NCBI RefSeq assembly: GCF_023156195.1 | Contig: NZ_JAKUKA010000001.1 | Span: 186,001 to 250,000, forward strand | DNA length: 64,000 bases | Source: Chitinophaga sedimenti | GTDB lineage: Bacteria > Bacteroidota > Bacteroidia > Chitinophagales > Chitinophagaceae | Direction of reading: 5' to 3' | Part shown: positions 19,955-31,312 of the stretch, in pieces | Layout: every line of letters begins with the position of its first letter | How positions within the stretch are numbered: the first letter of the stretch is position 1 | Notes under the pieces: model-generated | Databases searched by the model: none | Told to the model about the DNA's origin: nothing | What the model saw: only the letters and a program-made list of their open reading frames with translations | Made by a program: the position numbers and the translations under genes

Positions 19955-21374
19955 ATGAACTCAAGAAGAAAGTTCCTTTTGCAATCGATGGCAGCCTCAG
20001 CGGTGCTGGCGGTGCCGGGTATGCTGAAGGCAGCGAATCCCCGCAGGGCGCGTAAGATCGGCGCCAATGATAAGGTTAACCTGGCCTGTATTGGCATTGG
20101 TAACCGCGGTGGTGAAATTACCGGCGAACTGGCGAAAACCGGTCTCGCAAATATCGTAGCCCTTTGCGATGTAGACATGGGCGCGCCGCACACTACGGCG
20201 ATCATGAAACAGTTCCCGAATGCCCGCCGTTTCGGGACTTCCGCGAAATGTTCGATAAGATGGGGAAAGAAATTGACGCGGTATCCATCGGGGTGCCCGA
20301 CTTTTCGCATTTCCCGATTACGATGATGGCGTTGTCGCTCGGTATTCACGTGTACGTAGAAAAGCCAATGGCGCGTACGTTTAACGAGGTAGAACTGATG
20401 ATGAAGGCGGCGGCGAAGCATCCTAAGCTGGTAACCCAGATGGGTAACCAGGGGCACTCAGAAGGCAACTACTTCCAGTTTAAAGCGTGGAAAGAAGCAG
20501 GCATCATTAAAGATGTAACCGCCATTTCCGCGCACATGAACTCAGCCCGCCGCTGGCATGGCTGGGACCCGAAGATCAAATCGTTCCCGCCGGCAGAACC
20601 GGTGCCCGGTACATTGAACTGGGATATCTGGCAAATGCAGACACAGGGTCACGAGTACAACAAGGACTTTGTAAATGGTCAATGGCGTTGCTGGTACGAC
20701 TTTGGCATGGGGGCACTGGGCGACTGGGGCGCGCACCTGCTCGACACCGCGCATCAATTCCCCGGACCTGGGCTTACCGAACGAAATAAATCCGCTGAAG
20801 CTGGAAGGACATAATAATTTTTTTTTACCCGATGTCTACCACGCTGCTGTTTAAGTTTCCGAAGCGTAACGGCATGCCGGCTGTAGATGTAACCTGGTAC
20901 GATGGTTTGGATAACCTGCCGCCAATCCCCGCCGGTTACGGTGTACAGGGACTCGATCCAAATATTCCGCCGCCCAGTAACGGTCCGATTAAACAGGCTA
21001 AACTGAATCCGGGCAAGATCATTTACAGTAAGGAGCTGACCTTTAAAGGTGGCAGCCATGGCAGCACCCTGTCCATCATCCCGCCGGAAAAAGCGAAAGA
21101 AATGGCCTCCAGGCTGCCGGAAGTACCGAAAAGCCCGTCGAACCACTTCGCTAACTTTCTGAAGGCTTGTAAAGGGGAAGAGCAAACACGTTCCCCATTC
21201 GCCATCGCGGGACCGCTCAGCCAGATGTTCTGCCTGGGGGTACTCGCACAGTGGACCGGCGAAAAACTCGTGTTCGACCGCGACAAGAAAGTGATTACCA
21301 ATAATAAGAAAGCCAACGAACTGCTGGTTGGTCCGCCGCCGAGGAAGGGCTGGGAGCAGTACTACAAAGTATAG
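19955..21374 (+). CDS. Tat-exported Gfo/Idh/MocA family oxidoreductase (three frame breaks)
   Basis: Nicotinamide-dependent sugar or inositol oxidoreductase with a twin-arginine signal (NSRRKFLLQSMAASAVLAVPG read across residues 2-22), so it folds in the cytoplasm and acts in the periplasm. The Rossmann start is VNLACIGIGNRGGE, then ALCDVD, HVYVEKPMAR with the catalytic Lys of the EKP motif, and GALGDWGAHLLDTAH. Breaks: about 20241 (one C restores RRFRDFREMFDKM), about 20765 (restores FPDLGLPNEINP) and the T9 run at 20818-20826. The corrected length of about 473 residues fits the family. Exported members usually keep the cofactor tightly bound, as in Zymomonas glucose-fructose oxidoreductase. 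The substrate is not known. Confidence 0.87.
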
Positions 21375-21381
21375 TTATTTT

Positions 21382-21410
21382 AAGAAGCCGCAGCAATGCG
21401 GCTTCTTTCT
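21382..21410 (+). terminator. Intrinsic terminator after the Gfo/Idh/MocA gene
   Basis: A perfect 11-bp stem (AAGAAGCCGCA, 21382-21392, with its complement at 21397-21407) around GCAA, followed by a T-rich stretch, 7 bases after the stop. Confidence 0.82.
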
Positions 21411-21421
21411 TATCTTTAAGC

Positions 21422-22644
21422 ATGTTTATGAGACGCATCTTTTTTCTTCCGCTGTTGCTGGCCGCTGTGGCCTGCGCCGCGCCCCAGCCCGCCGGAGAGG
21501 CGGCTGCGCAAACACCTTTGCCCGTTGTTCAAACAGAAAGCACCGGTGCTTTAAGAACGGGGGCAGATCAAACTGAAAAGTATTTGCCGCTGCTGAAAGG
21601 TAAGCGGGTAGCCATTTTAGGCAACCAGACCTCCGTGATCGGACAAACCCATTTAGTGGATAGTCTGCAGTCACTGGGCATTAAGATTGTAAAAGTATTC
21701 GGCCCGGAGCATGGCTTCCGCGGCAATAACAGCGCCGGTGTAGTGGTAAAGGACGAAAGGGATGCGAAAACAGGCATTCCGATCATCTCCTGTATGGCGC
21801 TAAAAGAAAGCCGTCCAAACAAGACCTGGCCGACGTAGATGTGATGGTTTACGACATGCAGGACGTAGGCTGCCGATTTTATACTAACATTAACGCCCTG
21901 GCCGAATTGATGGCTGCCTGCGCGGAAAATGGCAAGTCGTTATTGATCCTGGACCGTCCTAACCCTAACGCCTACTTTGTAGATGGACCGGTGTTGGATA
22001 TGAAGTATAAGTCGGGTATTGGCCAGTTCCCCATTCCTATTACACATGGTATGACCATTGCGGAATTTGCACAAATGGTGAACGGTGAACACTGGCTGCC
22101 GAATAACTTGCAGTGCAAGCTGGAAATTATTCCTGTAACGAACTATACGCACGATACGTATTATACCCTGCCCGTAAAACCTTCCCCAAACCTGAATACG
22201 CAAATCGCGATCATGTTATATCCCACTACCTGCATCTTTGAGGGAACAACATTGAATTACGGCCGTGGTACGTATTTTCCGTTCAGCATTGTGGGCGCGC
22301 CCAAACTGAAGGGCAAGTACAGTTTTTCATTTACGCCGGTAGGCATCAAAGGAATGTCTGAAACGCCGCTGTATATGAATGAGGTATGTTATGGTATTGA
22401 TCTCCGTAAAACGGATGTGAACGAGCTGTTACGCGAAAAGAAGATCAACATCAAACTGATAAAAGAATTGTACGCGGCGTACCCAGACAAAAAAGAGTTC
22501 TTCGATTACACGATCAGCAAGGAAATTGGTAATGTTGATTTCCGCACGGGAGATGCGAAGTTCCGCCAGCAGATTATCGATAATGTGCCGGAGGAGGAGA
22601 TGCGGAAGAGCTGGGAGCCTGCCCTGGGCAATTATAAAAGATGA
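21422..22644 (+). CDS. namZ: NamZ-type exo-beta-N-acetylmuramidase (DUF1343), frame broken near 21790
   Basis: Predicted exported enzyme removing terminal N-acetylmuramic acid from peptidoglycan fragments (family DUF1343/NamZ, GH171). The signal peptide ends in lipobox-like AAVAC. Family blocks are clear: LKGKRVAILGNQTS, KVFGPEHGFRG, MVYDMQDVGCRFYTN, LILDRPNPN, and NTQIAIMLYPTTCIFEGTTL followed by N-Y-G-R-G-T. The break at 21789-21790 is repaired by one C, giving ISLYGAKRKPSKQDLADVDV, the expected continuation. The joined length is about 408 residues, normal for the family. It is flanked by terminators on both sides, so it is monocistronic and likely serves cell-wall recycling. Confidence 0.92.
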
Positions 22645-22675
22645 GAACGAAATACCTGATATATCCATAAAGCAG

Positions 22676-22702
22676 AAGGCCGGCAACAATGCCGGCCTTT
22701 GT
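22676..22702. terminator. Terminator between namZ and locus 2
   Basis: A perfect 10-bp stem (AAGGCCGGCA, 22676-22685, with TGCCGGCCTT, 22690-22699) around ACAA, followed by T-rich sequence. Lying between convergent genes, it may serve both. Confidence 0.8.
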
Positions 22703-22764
22703 TCTTATTGGAATAGATCAAAATAAACACCGGTCGCTACCGGTTAAGTATGGTTGGTTATTGT

Positions 22765-24326
22765 TTAATAAGTATACACGTAACTGCTGCTGCCAACACT
22801 TGGCGAAATGTAAATCACATCTGCCGCCTTGCCCGGCCCTTCCAGCATAAAATCGGGGCTGGCCACCAGGTTGCCCGACTGTTTCTGGAACATACGGATC
22901 CTGTAATTGCCGTTTACCTGTGAACCGATCATGATATAGTTGAACAAGTAAGGTGCTTCGGTACTGGTGGTGCTCGCGTATTTACGGTGACGGATAAACG
23001 TCAGTTCCTCGCCCGCCGGCAGGGTAAATTGTAACTGCTCTACACCACTGGTCAGGTTGCGTGTGTATACGTCACGGCCTACGGAGAAATACAATAGGTT
23101 CTCTTCCAGGAAAATAGCCCCGAAATGTTGTGCATTATACACTTTTGAACTTACCGGCAACGTGTCATTATCAATTCTGAGTGTAAAAGTTGCATTCGGA
23201 ACCGGGAGTAAAATCTTCGTCAGCAACTTGCGCGCAGGGTCTGTTTTATCCTGCATGATGGCTACGGCCATGTGTGAACCGGCGGTGAGGCCGCTGCTTT
23301 TAATGCCCATGTACAACAGGTTTTTGTTGGTATTGGCTGCCGGCATTTCTGTATCGGCCGCATCGATCCACTTGGTCAGCTGTGCTGCGCTGGGTACTGC
23401 GGTAAGAAAAGTGCTGCTGGTTTCGTCGAAGAACAAAGGCACATATACGCTACCGCCACAGGCAAAATATTTAGACAGGTGATAGGGCGAGTTATTCTCA
23501 TCTCTCATCTGCGCCGCGCCAAACAACCCGATGTTAGAGCTGGAAGTGCCGATAGCATGTAGTTTACCGTCGTTTTGCAAATACTGCGCGGAGGATGCTT
23601 CGCAGAAAAAGCAGGTTTCTTCGTAGCGGGAGGACCATAGAAAAGCTGGTCCAGCCTGCGAACGTCCAGCAGCGTGTTGATATTGGTGGCGGCCAGCTCG
23701 TTCTCCGAGAACAGGAACAGCGTTCGGGTGTTGGCAGCGGTGGTTCCTGCAGCATATGTTTTATAAGAACTGTTGAAGCAAAGGTATTTCGCCCTGCCCG
23801 GCAATTTTTGATTGTTGGCGAGGGAGTACACGTTGCGTATGGCGCTGTCCGGCTTAATCGCACTGCGGGTAAGGAACATGTCGAGGTCGGTATTGGTGCC
23901 GTCGTCCTGCAATACATACCAGCCGCGTGTAAAGGAGGTGATCACCACCATATTGGCCGTCCTGGTTTTGGTGACGCCGGTATGTTTGTTGGTGGCGCCG
24001 AATACAAGTACCCATGTTTTGGCCGGTTGCGTTACAAAATAGCGCAGTTCCTTCGTCCGGGCAATTGTATCCAGCTTTGGGATAAAGCCCTGCGCATTGG
24101 TTTCATAAATGCCCCAGAAGTAGGTGAATTCGGCGGCCGGGTCGGAAGAAGTCACTTCCGGGTTTATTATAATGCTGTCCAGCAGTGACATTCTTGTATA
24201 GGTAGAAACCATGCCGCCGATGGTAATGGCTTCGGGTTCCAGGTAATCGTAGTTGCCATGGTCTTTATAACAGGCGCTGCTCAATAACACGAAACAGGCT
24301 GCAATGGCGCTATATATTATTTTCAT
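22765..24326 (-). CDS. PKD-like family lipoprotein, last gene of locus 2 (frame broken near 23625)
   Basis: Surface or periplasmic lipoprotein of about 520 residues; signal peptide with lipobox SSAC. The N-terminal ~100 residues look like the PKD-like domain of susCD-associated proteins (PEAITIGGMVSTYT, FTYFWGIYETN). The rest is beta-rich with repeating blocks, perhaps a propeller (TSFTRGWYVLQDDG, GAIFLEENLLYFSVGRDVY). The two frames join near 23620-23630 through ETCFFCEASSAQYLQNDGK. It follows the DUF4843 gene in the order susC-susD-DUF4843-PKD, a recurrent set in Bacteroidota. By position it may be an accessory surface binding protein like SusE/SusF; its ligand is unknown. Confidence 0.72.
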
Positions 24327-24348
24327 GAGTTATTGCTGTTGGAATGAT

Positions 24349-25124
24349 TTAAGGAAAGGCCACGAGGTCGCCGTATTCGTCTTTAAGCGGTTCGCCAGGA
24401 TGGTTTTTGTTGTAATCCACCAGGCGGGTTTTCAGTTCCACGTTCCAGTAGGCCAATATACTGAAGTCGGCCCGGAGCGCGGTTACAAATGGCTGGTCCC
24501 ATTTTTCGCCGGTTTGCCCGATCATAAAAGCGTGTTTGGTGACACTGTATTTTCCGAAATAATAGGTTTCCAGGTAAGTGTCCCAGGCTGGCGGACGGCT
24601 TAGTCCATCTGTTAATTCCAGTCTTCTCCAGCGTTTGTTGGCTTCCCCCAGTTTAAAGTCGCTGTTCGCTTTTACTTCGAACTGCAGTTTAACGGTTTTG
24701 CTTTTCAGCGAGGGATCGCGCAGTACGATGATAGGCACACGCGCATGTACCTGGCCGGCTTTAATCACGTACAGGTTCGCGACGCTTTTGTCCGTAAAGG
24801 CTTTATAGTGTATGCCGGGTTCCGCGTTGTTTTGTCCGGGCAGGTTGATCTGCTCCAGTGTGAACGGCCGGTCTTCGCTACGTACACCGCCGAGCGCGTA
24901 AATGTCGAAGTACGCGGTGTCCTGTAACACGGTGGGCGGCTCGTAGTAAAACGTATAAGGCTTCATGGTATCGGCCATTTCCAGCGAAACAGTATATATG
25001 TCCGTTGGCGCGGGCCCGAACTGTATCAGGGGTGCATCCTGGAAAAGGTAATACTGGTCTTTTTGCAGGCGCCCAGCAGTCCGATGGCTGCCGCAGCGAT
25101 AGCGATATATTTGAATGATTTCAT
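24349..25124 (-). CDS. DUF4843 lipoprotein (frame broken at 25060-25064)
   Basis: Lipoprotein of about 258 residues with start ATG at 25124 and lipobox LLGAC. The gene looks shorter only because the frame breaks in a T5 run (A5 on the coding strand): one more A gives CKKDQYYLFQDAPLIQFGP and continues to the long downstream frame. DUF4843 proteins occur next to susCD pairs and are predicted to be beta-rich and surface-exposed; no activity is known. Visible blocks are YTFYYEPPTVLQDTAYFDIY, ARVPIIVLRDPSLKSKTVKL and, near the end, LKDEYGDLVAFP. It lies 15 bases after susD and 22 bases before the PKD-like gene, so all three form one operon. Confidence 0.78.
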
Positions 25125-25138
25125 GATAAACAGCGGTT

Positions 25139-26589
25139 TTAGTTGGCGAACTCAGTTAAAGGCACGGGCGGCTGGTAGTTCAATACTGCCGCAGCAGGCA
25201 TCCAAAGCACATTGGCCTTAGGCGCATTGATGCGTTTGTAGGCGAAGAATGCCCGGCCTTCCGCAAACAGATCTTTCCGGTATTCTTTAATGATTTCCAG
25301 TTTCGCGAGTGCCGGGTCGGCAGGCAGGTTGCTGGCCGCTTCGTTGCGCGATGAGCGGAAGGCGTCCCAATAGCTTTCCGTCTCTGCACCGGGTGCGGTT
25401 TCCGCTGCTACCAGGTACATTTCGCCAATGCGCAGCATGGGTATCTGGTAAAAGGTAAGATCTGTCGAGGTTTCGATACCTGGTGTTTTTTGTAGATGTA
25501 AGCGCTGCTTCCGTTCGATAAAGTCACCAGCGTCCATTGATAAGTTTCGCGGATGTCTGTACCGGTACCACCATACAGCTGCGAGGTCACGGTGGCCGCG
25601 GTGGAACCTTTCTTGTAGGTACCGTTGGCAAACTTGTTCTGGTATTTGGTATAGAGCTGATAATCGTACAGACCAAATACCTGCTCACCCGACATGTTCA
25701 TGTCTTTGTTGCTCAATGTAGCGGCTGAAGCCAGCGGAAACCGGGTGGTGCCGTTAGGGTTCGTAGCCAGTATCACTTCTTTCGCACAGGCATATGCTTT
25801 GGTGTTATCCCGGAACCAGAGCGCGGCACGGGCCTGTAAGGCCTTTACGGCGTAGTAGTTCAGGCGGATGCCGCGATAAGCCATATAAACGTTGCCCGTT
25901 GTGAAGTCAGGATGAAGCAGGTTGGGATTCATCAATTCTGACATCGAGTACTTCACAATCGGGTCCACGTCTTTCATGAGGGCCGCCGCTGAGTCGAGGT
26001 CGGCCATCAATGCAAGTTTAAATTGATCGTAGGGCAGGTGTTGGTTGGCCTGGTTCGATAAGGTTTTAACGTAAGGTAATACGGTCCCCGTGGTGGCCTG
26101 TCCCGGCACAGGCCCGAACAACCGCAACATGTCGAGGTGACAGTAAGCGCGGATCGCCAGGCATTCGCCGAGGATCATTTCGTAGTTGCCTTTTACAAAC
26201 AGGTTTTGTTTACCCGGTAATGCACCCAATATAGAATTGACGCCGGCAATGATTTTATATTCCTGCCCGAACATATCCGACAGCCTTGTTTGCACACCCG
26301 CATCGGCATAGTTCATTAAGCCGAGGCGCTGCTCGGTGGTATTGGTCGTTACGTCCCAGGAGCTGATCAGTCTTTCGATCGTGCCATAGGTCATATTCTC
26401 CCCATAGGCCTTCGCATCTTTCATCTGGATATAAACACCGGTAAGCGCGTCCTGGAAGCCGTTTTCGGTAGTAAACAGGTCGTCGGCCGGCATTTGTGTT
26501 TTAGGTTGAACCGTCAGCCATTTTTTACAGGAGCTGGTGGCTGCGAGGATACCCATCAGCCCTGCTATAATATATTTAGAAGATCTCAT
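25139..26589 (-). CDS. SusD-like lipoprotein, locus 2 (frame broken at 25486-25491)
   Basis: Surface substrate-binding lipoprotein, partner of the SusC encoded 20 bases upstream. I start at ATG 26589 (MRSSKYIIAGLMGILAATSSC with lipobox TSSC); the longer frame from 26622 has no better signal. SusD marks are KKWLTVQPKTQMPADDLF, the early ENGFQDALTGVYIQMKD helix, GECLAIRAYCHLDMLRLFGPVP, IPMLRIGEMYLVAAE and the KEYRKDLFAEGRAFFAYKR block near the end. The break is in a T6 run (A6 on the coding strand): one more A restores SAYIYKKTPGIETSTDL. The corrected length is about 483 residues. Sequence and order set it apart from the SusD of loci 3 and 5. Confidence 0.9.
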
Positions 26590-26608
26590 GTTCGTCACAA
26601 TTTTTCCG

Positions 26609-29600
26609 TTAGAAAGTAGCATTTACACTCAGTGATACCTGCCTGGAGAAAGGATAGTCCGTACCCCGTTCGCGGCGGATGGTCGACAGGTAAAACACGT
26701 CGGCCATGTTGGCGGATATCGAGAAATACTGCATGCGCAGTGTTCTCAGTACACGCGGACCAAAGTCGTATTGTACGTTGGCGTTCTGCAGCTGCAGTGT
26801 TTTCTCATCCTGTACAAAGCGCGAGGTCCTGTTGGTTGCCGCCGTTACCAGCAATCCTTTGAATGCGGCGTTGTCGCCCGGCTTCTGCCAGCGGGAATCG
26901 TACACGCGGGCATCCACATTGTAGCGGTAATCCGCGTTTTCCACTTTTGAATCAGCGTCTGGTTGTATTGCTGGCCGCCGAAGCGGTAGCCGAATGCCAG
27001 GTTGGTAGAGAAGCCGCCTTTGCGGAACATTGTGCTGAAGTTGCCGAAGTACTTAGGTTGACTGTTACCTACTGCCCGCAGGTTCAGGGAGTTCCAGGTG
27101 TACGTAGCTTCCCCGAAACGGTCGATGTACAATTCTTTACCGGTGCTGGGATCAATGCCCATGGAAGGCACTACCCATATCGCGTCAGAAGAATAGCCTT
27201 CTTTATACAAGGTGCTCGGCGTAGCGCCGGTCGCATTTTCCGTGGCTTTCTGCGCGTCTTTTAATGCCTGGGAAATCTTTGTGATTTTGTTACGGTTGCT
27301 CACCAATGCGCCGGTAATGCTGAGCGAGGTGCGGCTGGCGGTGTTGCGCACCAGGTAAGCCGTAGCCTTCAGTTCAATACCCTGGTTTTCGATTTCGCCA
27401 ATGTTATCTGCATAACTGGGGAAACCGTTAGATGCCGGCAGTGCTACGGAAGATATCATGCCTTTGGTGACGTTGCGGTATACATCGGCGGCGAAAGCAA
27501 TACGACGTTGCAGCCATTCGGTTTCCACCCCTACGTTGTATTCCATTTTTTGCTGCCATTTCAGGTAGGGATTGCCCAGTCCTAAAAGATAGGCGCCAGT
27601 CCATGCGTAATACCGGTTATCAGCATAATATTGGTAGGTAGAAAGGGCCTGGTATGCGTTGAAGTTTTGCGAGCCGCTGGTACCTACAGAGCCACGCAGC
27701 TTCAGGCGGTTCAGGTAGGACAGATCGGCCAGCACGCCTTCCTTGTGAAGGTTCCAGCCCGCACCTACCGACCAAAAGGGCGCGAAGCGGTTGAGGCGGC
27801 CGAACTGCGAAGCGCCATCGTAGCGGATATTGCCATCGGTGAAGAAGCGGTCGTCATACACATAGGTCACGCTGCCGGTAAGGCCTACGGAACGGGAAAG
27901 GCTTTCCCTGCCGCTCGGCTTGCCGTTTTCCGCATATTGTAAGGCCATTGATATGAAGTCGAAATTAGGATTGCTGAAGCCCTGTGCAAGGAAGCTGTAG
28001 CTGGACGAACCATTTTCACGGATGTTGTAATCCAAACCGCCTGTGATGTAATGATCGCCGATCTGTTTGTTATAGTTCAGCGTCAGGCTCGCATCGTAGG
28101 CAAATGATTTGTATACGCCGTAATCATAGGCTCCGCGTTTCAGCTGGTCTGTTTCTGCTGCAAAGTCGGTGTGTTCTGCCGGGCGGAAGTAGTCAGAGTC
28201 CGCATCCATCTTTGTAATACCAAGCCGGCCGCGCACGGTCAGGTCGGGGATCACCGTCCATTCAACGGAGAAGTTATTGGTGATCTCGTTTGTGGCATAT
28301 TTCTTAAAAGTGTTCAGGGTAGCATTGTACAGCGGACTGGTAGGCAATCGCAGCCATACGTTGGAGTAATCCGTGTTGCCGGGGTTGCCTACATATTTTA
28401 CCGCCAATCCTCTTTCATCGTAAGGCGCCCAGTACGGGTTCATCTTTGTATAGTCGGAGAAAGAGCCATAGGGTGATTCCCGGCTTTTGCCGAAACTCAG
28501 CATCGTATTGTTGGTAAAGCGCAGGTTTTTGTAAAAGTATGTGAGGTTGATTGTACCGTTCAATGTGCGGCGTGACGAGCCTTTCATTGCGCCCTGTATA
28601 TCGTTCAATTGTGTAGAAAGTGAGTAACGAAAGGCATTGTCACCACCTTCCAGGCGGATGTTGTGACGTTGTCCCACACCGGTACGAACGGGTTTGGAGA
28701 GCCAGTCGGTTTCCACGCCGCGGTTAATTTCGCTTAGTATAAAGTTGTAATAGTTGCGTGAAGCCACGGCCATGCCCGCATTTTCCTCTGTATACAATCC
28801 CACCTTTTCTTCCAGCGCCAGTTTCTCGCGCGATTTGAGCAGGTTGTAACTGGTGAGGTCCGGCATTTCCACGTTCACGTCGCCGCGATAGGAGAGGCGC
28901 AGTTTGCCGGATTTCGGTGCTTTCGTTTTAATGACGATTACCCCGTTGGCGCCCCGTGAGCCGTAGATGGCAGTAGCGGAAGCATCTTTCAGCATCGTGA
29001 TGGATTCTACCTCATTCTGGTTGATGTCGAGCATTTTCTGCAGCGAAGACTGGAACCCGTCGATTACGACCAGGGGCGTGTTCAGCGCGGCGCGGGCGTT
29101 GTCCGTCAGTTCGTTTACATTGGGCAGACTGGAATTGCCGCGGATCTGGATTTCCGGTAAACGGTTCGGGTTGGAGCCGAAGTTGTTGCTTTCAATCACA
29201 TTAAAGGAGGGATCAATGTTGCGGAGAGAAGTGATCAGGTTCCTGTTACCAAAGGTTTCGAGCTGTTCGGCGGTAACGGTCGTGTACGCGCCGGTAAATG
29301 TTTCTTTTTTCCTGTTGAAGATACCCGTAGTTACTACTACTTCGCTGATCTGTTGCGGCATGGTTTTCAATTGTACCATCACGGTTTCGTTCTTCTGCAA
29401 GGTTACTTCTTTGGGTGAGTAGCCCTGGCAGGTGATGAGCAGCGTGGCGGGCAAACCGTTCACCGTTACCATAAAATTGCCATTAGCATCGCTGATGTGG
29501 CCGATTTTACTGCCTTTTACGCGAATGGTGGCGCCAATGATCGCGCGGCCGTTTTCGTCGCGCACTTCACCTTTCAGCGTTACATCCACCGGGTCGGCTA

Positions 29601-29996
29601 CCACGTTGCTTACAGTGGTTGCCGCCGTTGGCGCTTTGGCGTTAATAACGATCATGTTGTTGATCACGCGGTAGGAGAAGGGTTGGTTGCGGAGGCAAAT
29701 GTCCATCACCTCTTCCAGGCTGGCATTGGTGACGTTGATGTCTACCGGCAGGGCTTTTTTGAGCAGCGGCTCATCCCACATGAAATACATGCCCGTTTGC
29801 TTTTCTACCTGGGCGAACACTTCTTTTAAAGTGGCTTTTTTAGCCGCAGGTTGATCTTCTGGGCAAGTGCCGCGGTGGCATTGAGGCTTAAAACAAGGAG
29901 AAACAGAACGGCATTTTTCTTAGACCGTAACAATTTGATAGCGGCTCCGGCAGGCACATGAAATTGCCGGGCCAAAAAGCAATTAAATGCATACAT
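26609..29996 (-). CDS. SusC-like TonB-dependent receptor, locus 2 (two frame breaks)
   Basis: Outer-membrane receptor of about 1129 residues. The longest open frame starts inside the STN domain at 29820; the true start is ATG at 29996, giving a signal region ending LSLNATAALAQ. The break near 29849 is fixed by one base (AAKKATLKEVFAQVEK). STN domain (QTGMYFMWDEPLLKKALP), Ig-like domain (GRAIIGATIRVKGS), TonB-box-like SEVVVTTGIFNRKK, plug (TAIYGSRGANGVIVIKTK) and barrel follow. The second break, at the T4 run 26945-26948, is fixed by one A on the coding strand (QKVENADYRYNVD), and the barrel then ends SLSVNATF. The VVVTTGIF motif replaces the VVIGYGT of loci 1 and 4. Confidence 0.92.
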
Positions 29997-29999
29997 TTG
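29992..29999 (+). promoter_or_regulatory. Antisense -7-like box over the locus 2 susC start
   Basis: TACATTTG is an exact TAnnTTTG match on the strand opposite to susC, overlapping the susC start codon. If active it would drive an antisense RNA ending at the hairpin/T6 at 30058-30090. No good -33 box was found. Confidence 0.25.
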
Positions 30000-30057
30000 G
30001 CTGGTTTCGGTTGATAATAAGAGTCCCTGTGTAGTAGCTATTAACCCGGAACTTGCT

Positions 30058-30090
30058 GCCGCTTTGTCTAGACCACAAAGCGGCTTTTTT
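30058..30090. promoter_or_regulatory. fecR-susC spacer hairpin, locus 2
   Basis: GCCGCTTTG (30058-30066) pairs perfectly with CAAAGCGGC (30076-30084). The locus runs on the minus strand, where the hairpin is preceded by A6 and has no T tract after it. On the plus strand, antisense to susC, it is followed by T6 (30085-30090) and looks like a normal intrinsic terminator. Distance to the susC start is 61 bases. Confidence 0.75.
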
Positions 30091-30112
30091 CAGGTTAAAT
30101 CATCGCTGCTTA

Positions 30113-31261
30113 TTAAAAAATGATTAATGTTCCACGCTCTAAACGACTATGAATTCCGTAGGCCGAGAGTACTTCCATGATCGCGGCGAGGTCCATGTCT
30201 TTGGTCAGTTTACCCCCAAATTCACGCTTTGGCAATTGTCCTTGTACTCTAATGTCGATGTCGTACCAGCGGGACAGTTGGCGCAGTAAAGCCGGCAGAT
30301 CGGTGCTGCGCATGACGAACAGCCCGTTCTTCCAGGCGATTTCGTCATTTGTATCAAGATCGTTTGTAACTGTTAGTTGGTCATTTGAATTATCGATCAC
30401 CGCCTGTTGGCCGGGCGTCATAATTTTTTCCTGGTTGATGCGGATGCTGCCGCTGAGCAGGGTGGCTTTGGCCACAGGTTCATCTGCGTAAGCATTTATA
30501 TTGAAGGCGGTGCCCAGTACGTCAATGCTGCGTTTTCCGAACTTCACACGGAACGGCTGTTGCGCGTTTTGTGCTATTTCAAAATATACTTCGCCGGTAA
30601 TTTCCACCTCGCGGTGGCTGCCGGTAAAAGCGGTCGGATATACAATGGAGGATGCCGCGTTCAGCCACACTTTAGATCCGTCGGGCAATTGCACGCGGAA
30701 TTGTTTTCCTTTTGGTGTGGAGATGGTGTTGATGCTCGTTTCCTGCGCGGTTCCTGCGTAAGATACCTCGTTGTCTTTCAGCACTACTTCAGCGCCGTGC
30801 TGTTCGGCTATTACGCCGTCGGCCGTGCTATCCAGCACTACCTTTTGCCCATTGGCGAGGGTGAGGATGGCGCCATCGCCGCCGGGTTTCACCTCTTTCA
30901 GGCTTTTATACGCGGCGGTTTGCGGATGATTATTATGTGGAGCGAGCATCCAGTAGGTCCCGCCGGCAGCCAGCAGTAACACGGCAGCTGCAGCCCAGCC
31001 CCATTGGTAGAGGCGGCGTACGCGCAACACCGGTTGCGGCTTGTCCGTTTTCATCACGTTGTCAAGGATCGGCAACAGTGCCGGGTTCATCGGAAGGCTT
31101 AGATCCGCATCGCCGGTTAGTTCCAGGAATGTGGCGGTCAGCAGGTCCCGTTGCGCGGGATCTTTCAGCAGGTCGTAAAATTCCTGCTGCTTCACGGCAT
31201 CCAGCCTGTTATCCAGAAGTCCTGTGCGAGTTGGCGTATTTGGTGCTGTTGCATAGTACAT
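30113..31261 (-). CDS. FecR anti-sigma factor, locus 2
   Basis: Inner-membrane sigma regulator of up to 382 residues, partner of the sigma gene upstream. The transmembrane helix is around WGWAAAAVLLLAAGG, then FecR (TPKGKQFRVQLPDGSKVWLN, GEVYFEIA, VLGTAFNINAYAD) and DUF4974 (LSRWYDIDIRVQGQLPKREF). The extreme N-terminus is uncertain. Starting at 31261 gives an unlikely MYYATAPNTPTRTG. Starting at ATG 31254 in another frame gives MQQHQIRQLAQ and then, after a one-base shift near 31212-31225, LLDNRLDAVKQQEF, which looks more like a sigma-binding segment. I suspect a frame break there. It is followed by the spacer hairpin and susC. Confidence 0.88.
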   Translation of the reverse strand: MYYATAPNTPTRTGLLDNRLDAVKQQEFYDLLKDPAQRDLLTATFLELTGDADLSLPMNPALLPILDNVMKTDKPQPVLRVRRLYQWGWAAAAVLLLAAGGTYWMLAPHNNHPQTAAYKSLKEVKPGGDGAILTLANGQKVVLDSTADGVIAEQHGAEVVLKDNEVSYAGTAQETSINTISTPKGKQFRVQLPDGSKVWLNAASSIVYPTAFTGSHREVEITGEVYFEIAQNAQQPFRVKFGKRSIDVLGTAFNINAYADEPVAKATLLSGSIRINQEKIMTPGQQAVIDNSNDQLTVTNDLDTNDEIAWKNGLFVMRSTDLPALLRQLSRWYDIDIRVQGQLPKREFGGKLTKDMDLAAIMEVLSAYGIHSRLERGTLIIF

Positions 31262-31312
31262 TAATAAGATCGGCTAAGTGCGACGAGTGTCATCATCACA
31301 CTGAAAAAAAAG

